The notes under the pieces are model-generated. The model searched no databases. It had not been told where the DNA came from and was given only the letters and a program-made list of their open reading frames with translations. A stretch of DNA of 64,000 bases. Origin: Symsagittifera roscoffensis. Taxonomy: Eukaryota > Xenacoelomorpha > Acoela > Convolutidae. Shown piece by piece: positions 49,001-58,700 of the stretch (positions are counted from its first letter, which is position 1; each line of letters opens with the position of its first letter). Where the stretch lies: NCBI RefSeq assembly GCF_963678635.1, contig NC_087066.1, positions 15,421,949 through 15,485,948 on the forward strand, read 5' to 3'. The translations under genes were made by a program, and so were the position numbers.

Positions 49001-52000
49001 TCAGTTGAAGGCTACCAACCTATATTAACTACTAACAGAAAAAGTACTCGCGGAGGTGGTTGTGCATTTTTCGTTAGATCGGATTTAAAGGTGTCAAAAT
49101 TGCAATTGGAATCAGATCTTGAGTTTCTAGCTATATCTGTTAAAAATGAAAAACAATCGAAAAATTTTATTGTTTTGTATAGAAAACCATCTTCTGCACT
49201 AAACGACTTTTATGAAAAGCTAGAATCTTTCCTGGATACGGTGGCTACTTGGAAAAACCAAACAACAATATGTGGTGATTTTAACATAGATTCACTTGAT
49301 GCTTCAATCACTAGTGAGAATCTTTTGACATTAATGAATTCATATGGGTTTCTCCAACGCAATTTTGAACCCACACGTGTTACATCTTCAAATCAGTCTT
49401 GTATTGACTATATTTTTACCAAGTCTTGTTTGAACAAAACAAATACTTTAAAAACTGTAATCAGTGACCATTACTCAATTTTACTTGAAATTGATGACTT
49501 TAAAAGTAAAAATGACATTAAAACACAGAGCGTTTTCCGAAACATAAATCCATTGAAAAATGACAAAAACCTGGTGGATTTCCTTTTCTTACTACATGAA
49601 AAACTCAATAAAATGCAAAGTTCACTAAACGCTGATGAGCAGATAACTTACATTGTAAACAGCTTAACACGTATTTTAGATAAATTTTGCCCATTATCTC
49701 AGGTGAATAATAAAGCAAAACCAACTTGGATTACCCAGGATATTAAAAAGCAAATGCAAAAGAGAAACATGTTCTACAAAAAATGGATAATTGATCCAAC
49801 TCCGACAAATTTAGAGAAATAAAAAATTGTCCCAAAATTTAACCACATCGCTAATAAGAAATTCGAAACTAAAATTTTACCAACAAAAAATCGAAAAATC
49901 GAAAAACAATAAAAGTATTTTTCAGGCATATAACGATCATACAAAGCAAAACATCTGCCAAAATAGAAGTTAAAGCTGATGTCTTCAATCAGTTTTTCGC
50001 ACAAATTGGTAATAAATTAAGTGGTAAAAAAGTCAATCATAAAATTGCCTTAAGGCATGTTAAATCTGTACCTAATTCAATGGTTTTTCAGGAAATAACA
50101 ACAAAAGAAGTTTTTGATACAATTATTCTTATTAAAAATAAGGGGTCTTCAGGTCCGGATGGTATAAGTAATCAAATTTTGAAACTCTCGTCGACGGTTA
50201 TTAGCGAACCTTTGTCAAAGTTATTTAATCAATGTATAAAGCAAGGAACGTACCCGAATGCATTAAAAATTGCAAAGGTGCTTCCGTTTTTTAAAGATGG
50301 TAATTGTCAACTACCAGAAAGCTATAGACCAATAAGTTTACTCAATTCGATAAGCAAGGTTTTTGAAAAGATCATTTTTGGCAAAATGTATAAGTTTCTA
50401 AGAAAATATCGAATTCTCACACCAGAGCAATACGGATTTCAACCTAAAAAATGTTGCGCTGATGCTTTATTAGAATTTACCGAGTTCATTCGAGAAGTTA
50501 TTGATAAACGCCGTTACGGTGAAACATTTTTCATCGATTTCCAAAAAGCTTTTGATACAATAAACCATGAGCTACTTATTCTTAAGTTAGATAAGTATGG
50601 AATAAGGGGTAAACTGAACAAACTTATCCGGAGTTATTTAACTGATCGCAAACAATATGTTGCTTTTGACCAAAAAGAATCTCGAATAGAACATTTAACA
50701 TGTGGCGTTCCGCAGGGTTCTCTTTTAGGACCTCTGTTGTTTCTAATCTTTATTAATGATCTTCCGATTGTTTTTAATACAATTAAACCAGTTTTATATG
50801 CAGATGATACAACTTTATGTTATTCAAGTACAATAAGGACAAACACATTTGAAAACGAAATGAAAAATATTGAAAAATGGATTGATTGTAATGGCCTGAC
50901 AATCAACTGTAAAAAGAGCGTTTTTATGAGTTTCGGTAAAAATGTTGAAATGATCAATGTATTTGGAGATAATTTTCAATCGAACTACCAATTGCCTGTT
51001 AAATATTTGGGATTAAAAATTGACAATAAACTGAGTTTTAAGCAACATATATGTGGCATTGTTAAAAAGTTATCAACTTTCTGTGGAATAGTTTACAAAT
51101 GTCGTGACGTTTTTCCGAAAGCAAGTCTTCTGTTGTTCTACAGAGCATATGCTCAATCCGTAATTCAATATGGTATTCTTATTTATGGCAATACATATAA
51201 AACTCATCTCGATTCAATTTTAAAACTACAAAAACGCATAACGCGGGCTATATTCTTCAAACGCAAATTTGAACCAATAACCCAATATATGAGTGAAAAC
51301 AAAATTTCTTCAGTCTTTATTATGTTTCTGAAGTCTCTCTTCAAAGAATTATTTGAATTTTTAAGATGCCCCGATATGAATAGTTTTTTGAGTTTATCGA
51401 GCCTAGAAAGACTTCCTCACACCCGCAGCAAGATTAAAAAACAAATTACAAATATAGCTTTTAAATCAAACGCCATGAAATTCTCTCTTAAACGTAGGCT
51501 AGCAATAGCATATAATTTTGTTTTTCAGAATAATTTACTTCCAAAAGATTTTTTCGAATTAAATAAATCAGAACTGAACCGTTTTCAGGAATTTTTTTTC
51601 CATAATTATATTTTTGATAATGAATTCTTACACAAACTGCTCTTTAATTGATGCCCACTCTGGAGACTTTATGTCTCTGCTCTTTAAGTTTTCGAGGTGT
51701 CCCACTCGATGAGATGAAATTCTCTTTGGGTCACCCTCCATGCCTTATAATAGTATTCATTACTGTTGTAATGTAGATGGTAAATTAAAAAAAAAATTAA
51801 ACAATTTGAGCTTAATCGCGTATTTCTCCGACTGCTAAAACTACCGCCATTGAAATAATTAATTGATGAATATTTTTTTATAATGAACAATGGTTTCTTG
51901 AAAAAATTGGGACAAGTACATTTCATGAACTGTTTCGAATCCGAACTCAGACATTTTTTCTCAAATTACATGTTCAAATTTACATTTGAATGAAATCGTA

Positions 52001-53504
52001 TTGAATTATTTAATTATTCATAAAAACATTTTCTGAAGATTTTTGGGTTCTCCATTTCTTAAGTGCAAATTTTTAGTAGCTATTAAAGAAAAGACAGAAG
52101 AGAAACATAAAGAAACACGAAGCGTCAGCCCGAATCTTCAGCCAACCGAAAATGAGCAGAGTATTCGAATCAGCAAAAAACTTAATTGTATTTTGTAAAT
52201 GCTACTTCTTCCAGCAGATTTAGAGAGGGCGGGTTATCCCTCCCCCCTTTGTACTATTTTGAAGTATCCATTTTTGGCTGATTGACCCTAAAATTTTCCT
52301 AAAGGCACCTTCTGCGACAAAATATACTATTTTTGAGGGGGAAGCGCGGTCCAAAAAACCGCGATTTTTTTGGCCTGTTTTTTCAAAAATCAGCCTGCGG
52401 CGCAAAATATTTGATCAAATTGGGGTTTTTCCAAGTGATTTAGAAGAGCTCAGAAAATCAATTTGGTCGACCTAAAAAAAGGTCGTCAAAATTTTCAAAT
52501 GTTTTCAATGTCGTCAATGTTTTTAAGAGGTTGCATGCGGCGAAAATATTTATAGCAGAAAAGGCTCTGATATTGTTTACGGAGAGTTTAAAAATTAAAA
52601 ATTAATTTGACAAAATTTTCAAAACTTCTTAAGACTTCACCCCCTCAAAAGAATCGTAAACCCACTCCAGCGAACATATGTATGAATTTGGAAATCAAAA
52701 ATTAGCCCCTCCCCAATCTTACCTCTTGCAACACCTCCCTGGCCCTCATGAGTTTCCGGTCCAGCAGAGCAATGATCTCCTGCAGTTTGGAGTCTGCCTT
52801 CCGGGCATACGTGGCTGCTCCTTTGCATGTGGCCAGCACTATGCCCTCCTCAGTGGGCATGTTGCCACAGAAGGCACATCTGGGACCCCCACAGGACTCA
52901 CAGCTGCCCACTTCAGAAAAGTCCCCACCGCCACACATCTGGGGAAAAACATTGAAATGTGTAATTAAACTCAATCAGAATAAAACGTAATGCTAAATGT
53001 GCTTTTGTCGCTTTTTTCGAAAAGGTTTTTTGTATCTGACTTCCTTTACTGCAGCTACAAACAAAACAAACTCTATAGTGCCCGAGTTATGATTGTCTTG
53101 TTAGTTTTTATAAAATTTACCTTCTTTCTGCTTATTACTCCCGGATTGTTCGCTATTCATATTGACAAACATTAAAATTTCAATTTGGCGCAGATATGCT
53201 TAATTTCTAAGCTATACATGGAGTTGTCATATTTATTTTTTTGAACTCCGGCTCCTTAAACTAACCAGTTTGGTCATTTCGGCGATGAATTTCTGCGTGT
53301 CATTCACTTGACCCTCCAGCTCTTTGAAAGTACGCGAGAACTTATCCACCGTCTCCTGGTACTGAGCCGGGTTGATCAACTTCAGCTGCTGTTCTATGTA
53401 GTCCAGCTGTCTCTCAATTGAGACGAGGGTTTGGTTCTCGGCTTGTGAGTCGGCCAGTGCTTGCTGGGTCATCTCAGTCGCACGCGAGATGCGTTCTTTG
53501 ATGC
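39860..53504 (-). CDS. Laminin chain (beta-like), 3' half of the gene, eight exons
   Basis: Encodes the C-terminal coiled-coil arm of a laminin subunit, a secreted basement-membrane protein that joins two other chains through heptad repeats. The exons are 53,504-53,266, 52,938-52,723, 47,202-46,968, 42,816-42,696, 41,783-41,642, 41,268-41,092, 40,587-40,428 and 40,023-39,860. Every junction has GT-AG ends and compatible phases, and the joined frame has no stop until TAA at 39,860-39,862. A Cys-rich loop in the second exon resembles the beta knob found only in beta chains. The chain ends YDPKCESINFPPSV, with the single Cys expected to pair with the partner chain. That tail is longer than in typical beta chains and reminiscent of gamma, so the subtype is not certain. 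Upstream exons lie outside the window. Confidence 0.8.
40234..40252 (+). repeat. Run of 19 G
   Basis: An uninterrupted G tract inside the last laminin intron. It could form a quadruplex or mark an assembly weakness; nothing else is shown. Confidence 0.9.
40428..40587 (-). CDS. Laminin coiled-coil exon
   Basis: Acceptor ATTTAAG, donor ACT|GTAAGG. Encodes EADDLREEFDGLDEFLDEKI and AAEAVDRATELSTG, heptad-like and charged. Starts in phase 0 and leaves one base. Confidence 0.75.
41092..41268 (-). CDS. Laminin coiled-coil exon
   Basis: Acceptor TTTCCTTAG, donor AAG|GTTGCT. 59 codons in phase 0, LRTDMSGLDKLVNDTADSL to TVNNTRK, with one Cys and one N-glycosylation-type site. Confidence 0.75.
41642..41783 (-). 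CDS. Laminin coiled-coil exon
   Basis: Acceptor TTTAAAG, donor GGG|GTCAGC (a weak donor). Encodes ELAESVLADVRKLVDLLDDA through KRKLAQMGDKEAG. Its first base completes an Arg codon with the previous exon. Confidence 0.7.
42696..42816 (-). CDS. Laminin coiled-coil exon
   Basis: Acceptor TTTTTGTAG, donor AAG|GTGTGC. Encodes LEREMRSVEAQVGQMERATE to QLLQDALSA. The phases (two bases in, two out) fit both neighbours. The intron before it in the gene is 4.1 kb. Confidence 0.75.
42817..45887. other. Laminin intron: repeat-like, GC-richer stretch
   Basis: From about 43,640 the base composition changes to long runs of C and G, with phrases such as GGTTCCGGGGGTCTTGGGGTC, unlike the AT-rich surroundings. 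This suggests an inserted element that leads into the integrase-like fragment at 45,888. Three AGGTCA words with 4-base spacing lie at 45,002-45,027. I found no gene in it. Confidence 0.45.
45888..46541 (+). pseudogene. Integrase zinc-binding (HHCC) fragment of a transposon
   Basis: ATG at 45,888 and 217 codons to 46,541, with one TAA at 46,012-46,014. The N-terminal part (FPPTFTSRQKRDFRRKVRS) is typical of the stretch before an integrase zinc domain. It is followed by RRIHEADLKHTGDCK (the two His) and VTCTKCKEE (CxxC), spaced as an H2C2 domain. The catalytic core is absent or unrecognisable. It is probably from a Gypsy- or Ginger-like element, antisense within a laminin intron. Confidence 0.4.
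46968..47202 (-). CDS. Laminin coiled-coil exon
   Basis: Acceptor GCTTTTTAG, donor GCAA|GTAAGT. Encodes VNEALSLVEITSLSAEELRR through YRYLDDVSQLLKAI and MPNITKEDIA, starting in phase 0 and leaving one base. The stretch before MPNITKED resembles the laminin beta arm after the knob. Confidence 0.8.
47203..47786. other. Laminin intron, left of the LINE
   Basis: AT-rich, no gene seen. It probably includes the LINE 5' UTR, whose start I could not place. Confidence 0.4.
47787..48680 (+). CDS. LINE ORF1 protein (coiled coil plus RNA-binding type)
   Basis: 297 codons from ATG 47,787. Residues 20-75 form a coiled coil (LTDLGKKDEIILDLENKVDD). An RRM-like middle region follows, with LILENLPI, then AVIVKFLYF and IFIKERLPTADRL. 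This is the layout of ORF1 proteins that coat LINE RNA and act as chaperones. The C-terminus is polar and probably disordered. The frame is intact. Confidence 0.7.
   Translation: MYLTESSFNMGSRFEKDMYSSMLEKISDTNVRQIFDKLLTDLGKKDEIILDLENKVDDLEQRVSAQERYSSKDCLILENLPIVNNQVPLSHHLCDFLARFLQYKTSPSNFKACHLLGTWKNINYPPAVIVKFLYFGEKSEIYNRKSWLANIRNPNNNKQIFIKERLPTADRLLKQYADDLGLVNTSQYCQVKMFKMDDRGIYKSFPVSSKKAIDDMKHLATKKSDKFQSKTGKSTENYSVSDYERNTTPIRANNIQRAENIKSILSPEQEGEQLLEQLCKNRKTLSEYVVNPYEEGS
48872..49822 (+). CDS. LINE ORF2, endonuclease domain
   Basis: The frame opens without an ATG at LNIRSLRCHYDEL. It contains ALCETWLT (catalytic Glu), RGGGCAFFV, ICGDFNIDS (the GDFN Asp/Asn), SCIDYIFT and SDHYSILL (the SDH motif). 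These are the ordered active-site motifs of APE-type endonuclease, which nicks target DNA. The frame closes at 49,822 soon after KKQMQKRNMFYKKW. The RT that should follow is in another frame, so a frameshift lies between 49,822 and about 49,955. Confidence 0.85.
   Translation: MNIRSLRCHYDELKILIDDFEVKPPIIALCETWLTDKDPLSIYSVEGYQPILTTNRKSTRGGGCAFFVRSDLKVSKLQLESDLEFLAISVKNEKQSKNFIVLYRKPSSALNDFYEKLESFLDTVATWKNQTTICGDFNIDSLDASITSENLLTLMNSYGFLQRNFEPTRVTSSNQSCIDYIFTKSCLNKTNTLKTVISDHYSILLEIDDFKSKNDIKTQSVFRNINPLKNDKNLVDFLFLLHEKLNKMQSSLNADEQITYIVNSLTRILDKFCPLSQVNNKAKPTWITQDIKKQMQKRNMFYKKWIIDPTPTNLEK
49957..51651 (+). CDS. LINE ORF2, reverse transcriptase domain
   Basis: The frame is open from about 49,957 (EVKADVFNQFFAQIG), with the first ATG at 50,080. 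RT blocks in order are KGSSGPDGI, YRPISLLNSISKVFEK, GFQPKKC, FFIDFQKAFDTINHELL (first Asp), GVPQGSLLGPLLFLIFIND, LYADDTTL (catalytic Asp pair) and KYLGLKID. This copies LINE RNA at the nicked site. The C-terminal region (SLERLPHTRSK) is typical of CR1/Jockey clades. The only break is the frame change upstream, which separates it from its endonuclease. Confidence 0.85.
   Translation, partial: AKIEVKADVFNQFFAQIGNKLSGKKVNHKIALRHVKSVPNSMVFQEITTKEVFDTIILIKNKGSSGPDGISNQILKLSSTVISEPLSKLFNQCIKQGTYPNALKIAKVLPFFKDGNCQLPESYRPISLLNSISKVFEKIIFGKMYKFLRKYRILTPEQYGFQPKKCCADALLEFTEFIREVIDKRRYGETFFIDFQKAFDTINHELLILKLDKYGIRGKLNKLIRSYLTDRKQYVAFDQKESRIEHLTCGVPQGSLLGPLLFLIFINDLPIVFNTIKPVLYADDTTLCYSSTIRTNTFENEMKNIEKWIDCNGLTINCKKSVFMSFGKNVEMINVFGDNFQSNYQLPVKYLGLKIDNKLSFKQHICGIVKKLSTFCGIVYKCRDVFPKASLLLFYRAYAQSVIQYGILIYGNTYKTHLDSILKLQKRITRAIFFKRKFEPITQYMSENKISSVFIMFLKSLFKELFEFLRCPDMNSFLSLSSLERLPHTRSKIKKQITNIAFKSNAMKFSLKRRLAIAYNFVFQNNLLPKDFFELNKSELNRFQEFFFHNYIFDNEFLHKLLFN
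51801..52722. other. Laminin intron, right of the LINE
   Basis: No gene or recognisable repeat. Moderately AT-rich. Confidence 0.4.
52723..52938 (-). CDS. Laminin exon with Cys-rich beta-knob loop
   Basis: Acceptor TTTCCCCAG, donor GAG|GTAAGA, 72 codons in phase 0. It starts MCGGGDFSEVGSCESCGG and continues PRCAFCGN, so five Cys lie within 26 residues. It then returns to coiled coil after one more Cys (KADSKLQEIIALLDRKLMRA). A Cys-rich insert with CGGP inside the coiled coil is a hallmark of laminin beta chains, where it forms the beta knob. Confidence 0.8.
53266..53504 (-). CDS. Laminin coiled-coil exon before the knob
   Basis: Acceptor TTTTTTCTAG, donor CTG|GTTAGT. Encodes IKERISRATEMTQQALADSQ through YIEQQLKLINPAQYQET and FIAEMTKL. 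It begins with two bases of a split codon, so at least one more exon lies upstream, beyond the retroelement in the next intron. Confidence 0.8.
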
Positions 53505-53654
53505 CTAGAAAAAATTGCTGCCGTGGCGTTGAGCTAGAAATAGGGGCTTGAATTTACATATTCAATACAGCAGAGTAGCCAAGATTGCTGGGTTTGACGA
53601 TCGTATTTCATCCCTCAAATGTGTCTGCCGAATTTTTTCGCAAAAGTTTCGTTT

Positions 53655-54062
53655 TGGAACCTGATCTAAACTATATTTTATGATTGGATAAATTAAATGT
53701 TTTACCAATGTAAAGTATTTAATATTAACCAATCATGATCCATCTAACTAACAACCCACTTATTTGTAAGTGCTGAAGTTACTTGTATTTTCAGCACCAG
53801 AGAGATTTGAATTTAACTTAGAAATTAGTTGGACTCTCCCGAGCACTTCAGCAGCCGCAATAAACCAGTATACCCTAGATCTATTGAGCCTAGCAGAGAC
53901 TAGTTAAACAACCTGAGACTAGATAGTATAAGAGTAAGATTAGGATCGGTATTAGACTAAGAAGTTGCACGAATCTATCCGGCCGAAAATAAGATAGCGT
54001 GACGAGCAGACGGTGTACCCTATCCGAAATTACTCTATGAGTTACACTTCGGTCCTAACTCA
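53655..54062 (+). repeat. 5' LTR of retroelement copy 2
   Basis: 408 bp, TGGAACCTGATC to CGGTCCTAACTCA. Unlike at copy 1, unrelated host sequence precedes the TGG, which fixes the LTR start for the family. Confidence 0.85.
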
Positions 54063-54085
54063 TCTGGTGCGACCATAAGTCTCGA
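54063..54085 (+). promoter_or_regulatory. Putative primer-binding site, copy 2
   Basis: TGGTGCGACCATAAG begins two bases after the LTR. It corresponds to 15,723 in copy 1 with one difference. Confidence 0.5.
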
Positions 54086-54714
54086 ACAAGACCTTACTAG
54101 ATTAGAATTAACCAAAAATAGATTAGAAATTAGACAAAAACATTTACAAAATGTTATACGACAATAATTTAATTGAAATGTCTCTCCGACTCAATAGATC
54201 AGAGCCAATATTCCGAACCATAATAGAACTACCCGGAATTGGAAGAAGACCTCGAACCAAAGACGACATACGACAAAGTAGAAACTTGCCGTATAGTTAT
54301 ATGATAGTTCGGCAAAAGCCAGAACAAACTTTTATATTTCGAATACTACTTGCAATGAATTTAGATTTCCATTTGCAAACATAAAACCTTGAAGTTACTC
54401 TTCAAAATCATTTAAGGCGCTAAACAAAATTAATATTATACAATAACGATTGATAAAAAGATCTAAGATCGTTTTCCTAAAACTCTGCAGTATTATACAA
54501 AACATGTTTGAAAAATATTTATTGGAAAATAAAAATAAAAATTAGTAGCATGACAATAAATGGTTAGTAATCATAAATCATCTTGTTGTTCCAGCTTCAT
54601 CATCTAAAACATAACAGCAATCATAAACCCACTAATATCATCAAAACACTAAATCTTTCCTTTACACACATTTAAAACTTTATTAAAACTTAAATTCACT
54701 TAATTTTAAAACCA

Positions 54715-54799
54715 GATCATCAAGGCTTATCCTTGGATCTTAAATCATTTTCTACTTAATTAAATTTCAAATTTGATCATCAAGGCTTATCCTTGGATC
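54715..54799 (+). promoter_or_regulatory. Paired stem-loops in the leader of copy 2
   Basis: GATCATCAAGGCTTATCCTT plus GGATC occurs at 54,715-54,739 and identically at 54,775-54,799, the same arrangement and spacing as in copy 1. Confidence 0.5.
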
Positions 54800-55314
54800 A
54801 AACAGAACAACTTTGTTCTCCCCCACCCACCTAATTAGTGTCTAACGACCTCAAACGTCGATTCACTACCCAACCCTTTCTAAAAACCCAGGACTAATAG
54901 AAATTTTTAAACAAAACTAATCATTCAAATTAGGATAAACAGTGAAGAACTTCGGTTATTCATCCTTCACTTGACCCCCCTCTTACCAGACCCAGGATAA
55001 ATCTTAGACTTAGTAAGTTTAAAATAGTATCTAACGAACTACTCGCGTTCTAATTATACCTGAACCTTGTGGATCGATTTACTATTCTCCAACCCTTGAA
55101 CACAATCACTACCCCTAAGTAAGATTAAGTAAGTTAACACCTTAGCTTATACTAGTCACGAGAAAGTAAAAATCATTCTTCGGAATCGATATACTTTTCT
55201 CTCCAACCCTGAACAAATAGACCCAGGTTAAGCTAACCAAAAAATCGTAAGAACTAACAGTTTAAGAAAATAGAAATCATTTAACAACTTTTTGCATCCG
55301 TCATTCTAAACCTT

Positions 55315-55782
55315 ATGTCATTTAAAAACCTAGGAAATAAACAAACAATCATTTTACACAATTGTGAAATAGATAACAAAAAATACGACCTTGTAATCAC
55401 ACCTCATACACAAACAGTTGGATACATTCGCACAAAACGACAAACACTAAAGAGGAAAATAATAACTAAACAAAGACAAATAACACGAAAAAGATTTTCA
55501 AAAAACCGAAACGCATTTTCAGAATCAGAAACCAACAGTTTAGACGAACTTTACAAACTAAAAGAATCAATAGATAAAAATTACCCACTTCACGATCAAT
55601 TATATTTTTCTGACTCAGAAACAACTTCAAATTCATCACAAAGAGGAAAAAGAAGAATAAAAAAGCAGTACAAACACAAACCAGTACATCTATACAATTG
55701 GAATCAACCAATTCGACACATTAATAATTACATATTAACAGTCATCGAACGAAAAAATGAGCTCAACGCACACTCCAGGTGA
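55315..55782 (+). CDS. Basic accessory-type protein upstream of gag (155 codons), copy 2
   Basis: Counterpart of 16,829-17,296: same length, same 26-base overlap with the gag-pol start at 55,757, ATG at 55,315. The conserved N-terminal half is MSFKNLGNKQTI, then HNCEIDNKKYDLVITPHTQT. It is followed by the basic run, the SDSET acidic-serine patch and KRRIKKQYKHKP. Most differences from copy 1 are in the last 15 residues and in the polar middle. No known family. Retention of an open frame in both copies, while much of copy 1 decays, supports a real gene. Confidence 0.75.
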   Translation: MSFKNLGNKQTIILHNCEIDNKKYDLVITPHTQTVGYIRTKRQTLKRKIITKQRQITRKRFSKNRNAFSESETNSLDELYKLKESIDKNYPLHDQLYFSDSETTSNSSQRGKRRIKKQYKHKPVHLYNWNQPIRHINNYILTVIERKNELNAHSR

Positions 55783-58700
55783 CGAAACTCCAGATGATGA
55801 TGAAATCTTTCCTTTTATAGTAGACGCAGATACTGATAGAGGACAACACATATTTTGTCAAAATTTACTCGTAAATTTATTTGAACCCGGAATCAGTCCA
55901 TGTAAAACAGAGTTCCCCGATGTAAAAATCAAAAGACAAATCATAGATCACTATCTAAAAGATATATGCAACATAACACAACAGTATGGAATCTACTCCA
56001 TAGAATTCACTTCCCCAAACCATAATAATAGAACATATACTATACAAACAGACGATCTTGATTTAGAATTTTCAAAAGTTTTTTCAGAATATATAAAAAG
56101 CATCCAATATCATAACTCACAAAGAGCAAACTCCATATTCACCAATGAAGTTTTCGCAATAATATATAGTTATATTTCGATATTAGAAAACGAAATCCCA
56201 CTAACAAATGTCTCACCGACAGAAACATCTAAACATTTGAAAGTACGACATGAAATTACACTACTCTCTAGTTATTTAAACATCATTAAAGAAAATTTCA
56301 CGAAAGACGACGTTTCACAACATACCAAACACGATCTACAAAAAATTTTGGCATGGTTCATAATAGATTATTTCACACACAATATTGATTTAATTGCACA
56401 AGCAAGAAAAAATTTTAGACCCCAAAATTCGAACGATGATACCGCTATCACAGAACAATCAGATTATGTTTGGGACCCCGAATGGTCTCATCCCGCATTT
56501 ATAAGCTTTCCACAATCAATCTCAAGTCAAGCAATAGGTACAATATCTTACATAAGAGATTACGTAAGAGTAATACCATTAACAATTGATGCAACACCAT
56601 TAAACTATAATACATTTTTACCCGATACACAAAATAATAGTTTAAACTCTACAGTTATACACAATGAAAACCTTAATGGAACTAGGAATCTTACTCAACA
56701 AGATATCCAGACACCATCACACTTCATAAATGAAGAAATTGTACACACAACAACTACACAACAAAGTATTTCACCAATACGCCCAAATTTAACAACACCA
56801 AGAAATACAAACCCTTCACAAACACAGGTAACCTTACAATCAACCGTTAAACCTTCGGTTGCCCCTAAATACTCACATATGGATTACCAAACATACAGAC
56901 CCATGACAATACCATCAAAAACACGCAAAACATTCACTAGAAACAACTTTGCAGACCATAATTACAATTATACACATCCGTCAAAAACAAATTATCAACC
57001 ACAAAGGAATTTTAATCAATATACAAAATCTCGAAATTGGGATAACCCAATGACCCAACCTAATTCAATAAATTTCCAAACAAATCCTCCACAGGATCGC
57101 AGTGAAAATTACCCATTTTTTCAACAAAATAAAAATAAAAAACAAACATCTTATCAAATGGATTATTTATCCTCAGATGACGATTTCTTACAACCAGATA
57201 TATTTGCACCAAATACTCAAGAATATCGTAGACAAGGAATACAGAGAACACGTACAAATCATAGAAATTTTTCTCCACAACCAATAGATGCACAACATCA
57301 ACAACCAATTCAACAACAAAATCTAATTAATACACAATCTTTTCAACCAATTCAACAACAAAATCCAATGACTGCACACTCGTATCAAGCATCACAAATG
57401 CAAAATGAAATACCACTCCCATATTATCTCCAACAACATGAAATAACAAGAAACCAACTTTCAAATTTTTCTCAAATGCCAAATGCAGCAGAATCATTAC
57501 AAATGACAATGAATCCATACCTTATGGGTGGATCATCTATAACATCAAATAAACCTTTAATGGTCTTCACAGGAACAGACCCTGAATACTCTGTAGAAGA
57601 TTATTTAAATGCAGTAACAGCAAATTTGATTTTAAATATAGGACCTGAACCAATTAATACGCCACTACATCAAAACTGGATACATCGACGCACAGCGTTG
57701 ATACAAACAACCTTAGATGGCGCAGCCCAAAAATGGTTTTCAGTACTACCTCTAGAAATAAAATCAAACTGGAAAAGATTTACACAAGAATTTTCAAAAA
57801 TGTTTGACTCCGAAAGAAACAAACAACAACAAAGAGTTTTATGTAATGAAATTCGCAGATTACCAAACGAAACCATCAAGCAAATAGCAGTACGAATCGA
57901 AACACTAGTTCGAAAAGCATACTCACTAAATACACATGACTATAAAAACACAAAGATGACAGAAATCTTAATGATGACCTTAACACCACAATTAAGGAAA
58001 ATAGCAATAAAAAAGAGAGCATCCCATCCTTCTTCAATTCGAGAACCCGATTTAGATTTTCGAAAACTAGTAGACAAATTAGAACAAGCAGAAATCACGA
58101 TGAAACTAGAAGAAACGGAAAATCTGAAATTACAATACGTTAACAAAATTGAAACGACTCCCACTAATATTAATAATATACAGGAATCAGAAACAGACCT
58201 CGTTGAAAAAATCACTGAAATACTCAATATTTACGAAAAGAACCCGAACTTTAAAGGCAAACCATCTTTCAAAAAATGGTGTAATTATTGCCGCCGATAC
58301 GGACATAGTATTTCCGAATGTAGACAAAAACAGCAAGATAGTCAAAATAAACCTCAAAAATACAAAGAACCAAATAAATCATTCTATCAATATATGAAAA
58401 AAGATCAAAATCTACCAAACAAAAATGTATACAGCAACAACAGTTCAGGAAAACCACTTCCGAACAATACAAGTTATACAAGAAATCAATCCCCATATAA
58501 CTCAAGTTATAGAGGAAGATCACCAGAACGAAGAAATACACAAAACTCATCACAAAATCACTACAATAGACCAAATAGTAGAAATAACTACTCCAGATCA
58601 AATTCAAATACACAACGATTTGTTTCTAGATCTAATTCCCAATCAAGAAATAACTACTATCCAAACAACCAATCACGAAATTCATCATACAATAGGAATA

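Larger units (their letters stand above)
47787..51800 (+). mobile_element. CR1/Jockey-type LINE, antisense in laminin intron
   Basis: A non-LTR retrotransposon with an ORF1, an apurinic-type endonuclease and a reverse transcriptase in order, then a 3' UTR that ends in an A-rich tail (AAATTAAAAAAAAAATTAAAC, about 51,783-51,803). It is nearly intact: the only clear break is a frame change between endonuclease and RT. The 5' end is not defined. Confidence 0.85.

Noticed and set aside
52637..52990. Plus-strand frames opposite the laminin knob exon
   Set aside because: Shadows of the minus-strand exon, which has consistent splice sites and Cys pattern.
39860..53504. Laminin gamma chain
   Set aside because: The tail after the last Cys resembles gamma, but the Cys-rich insert in the coiled coil is a beta feature, so beta is preferred.
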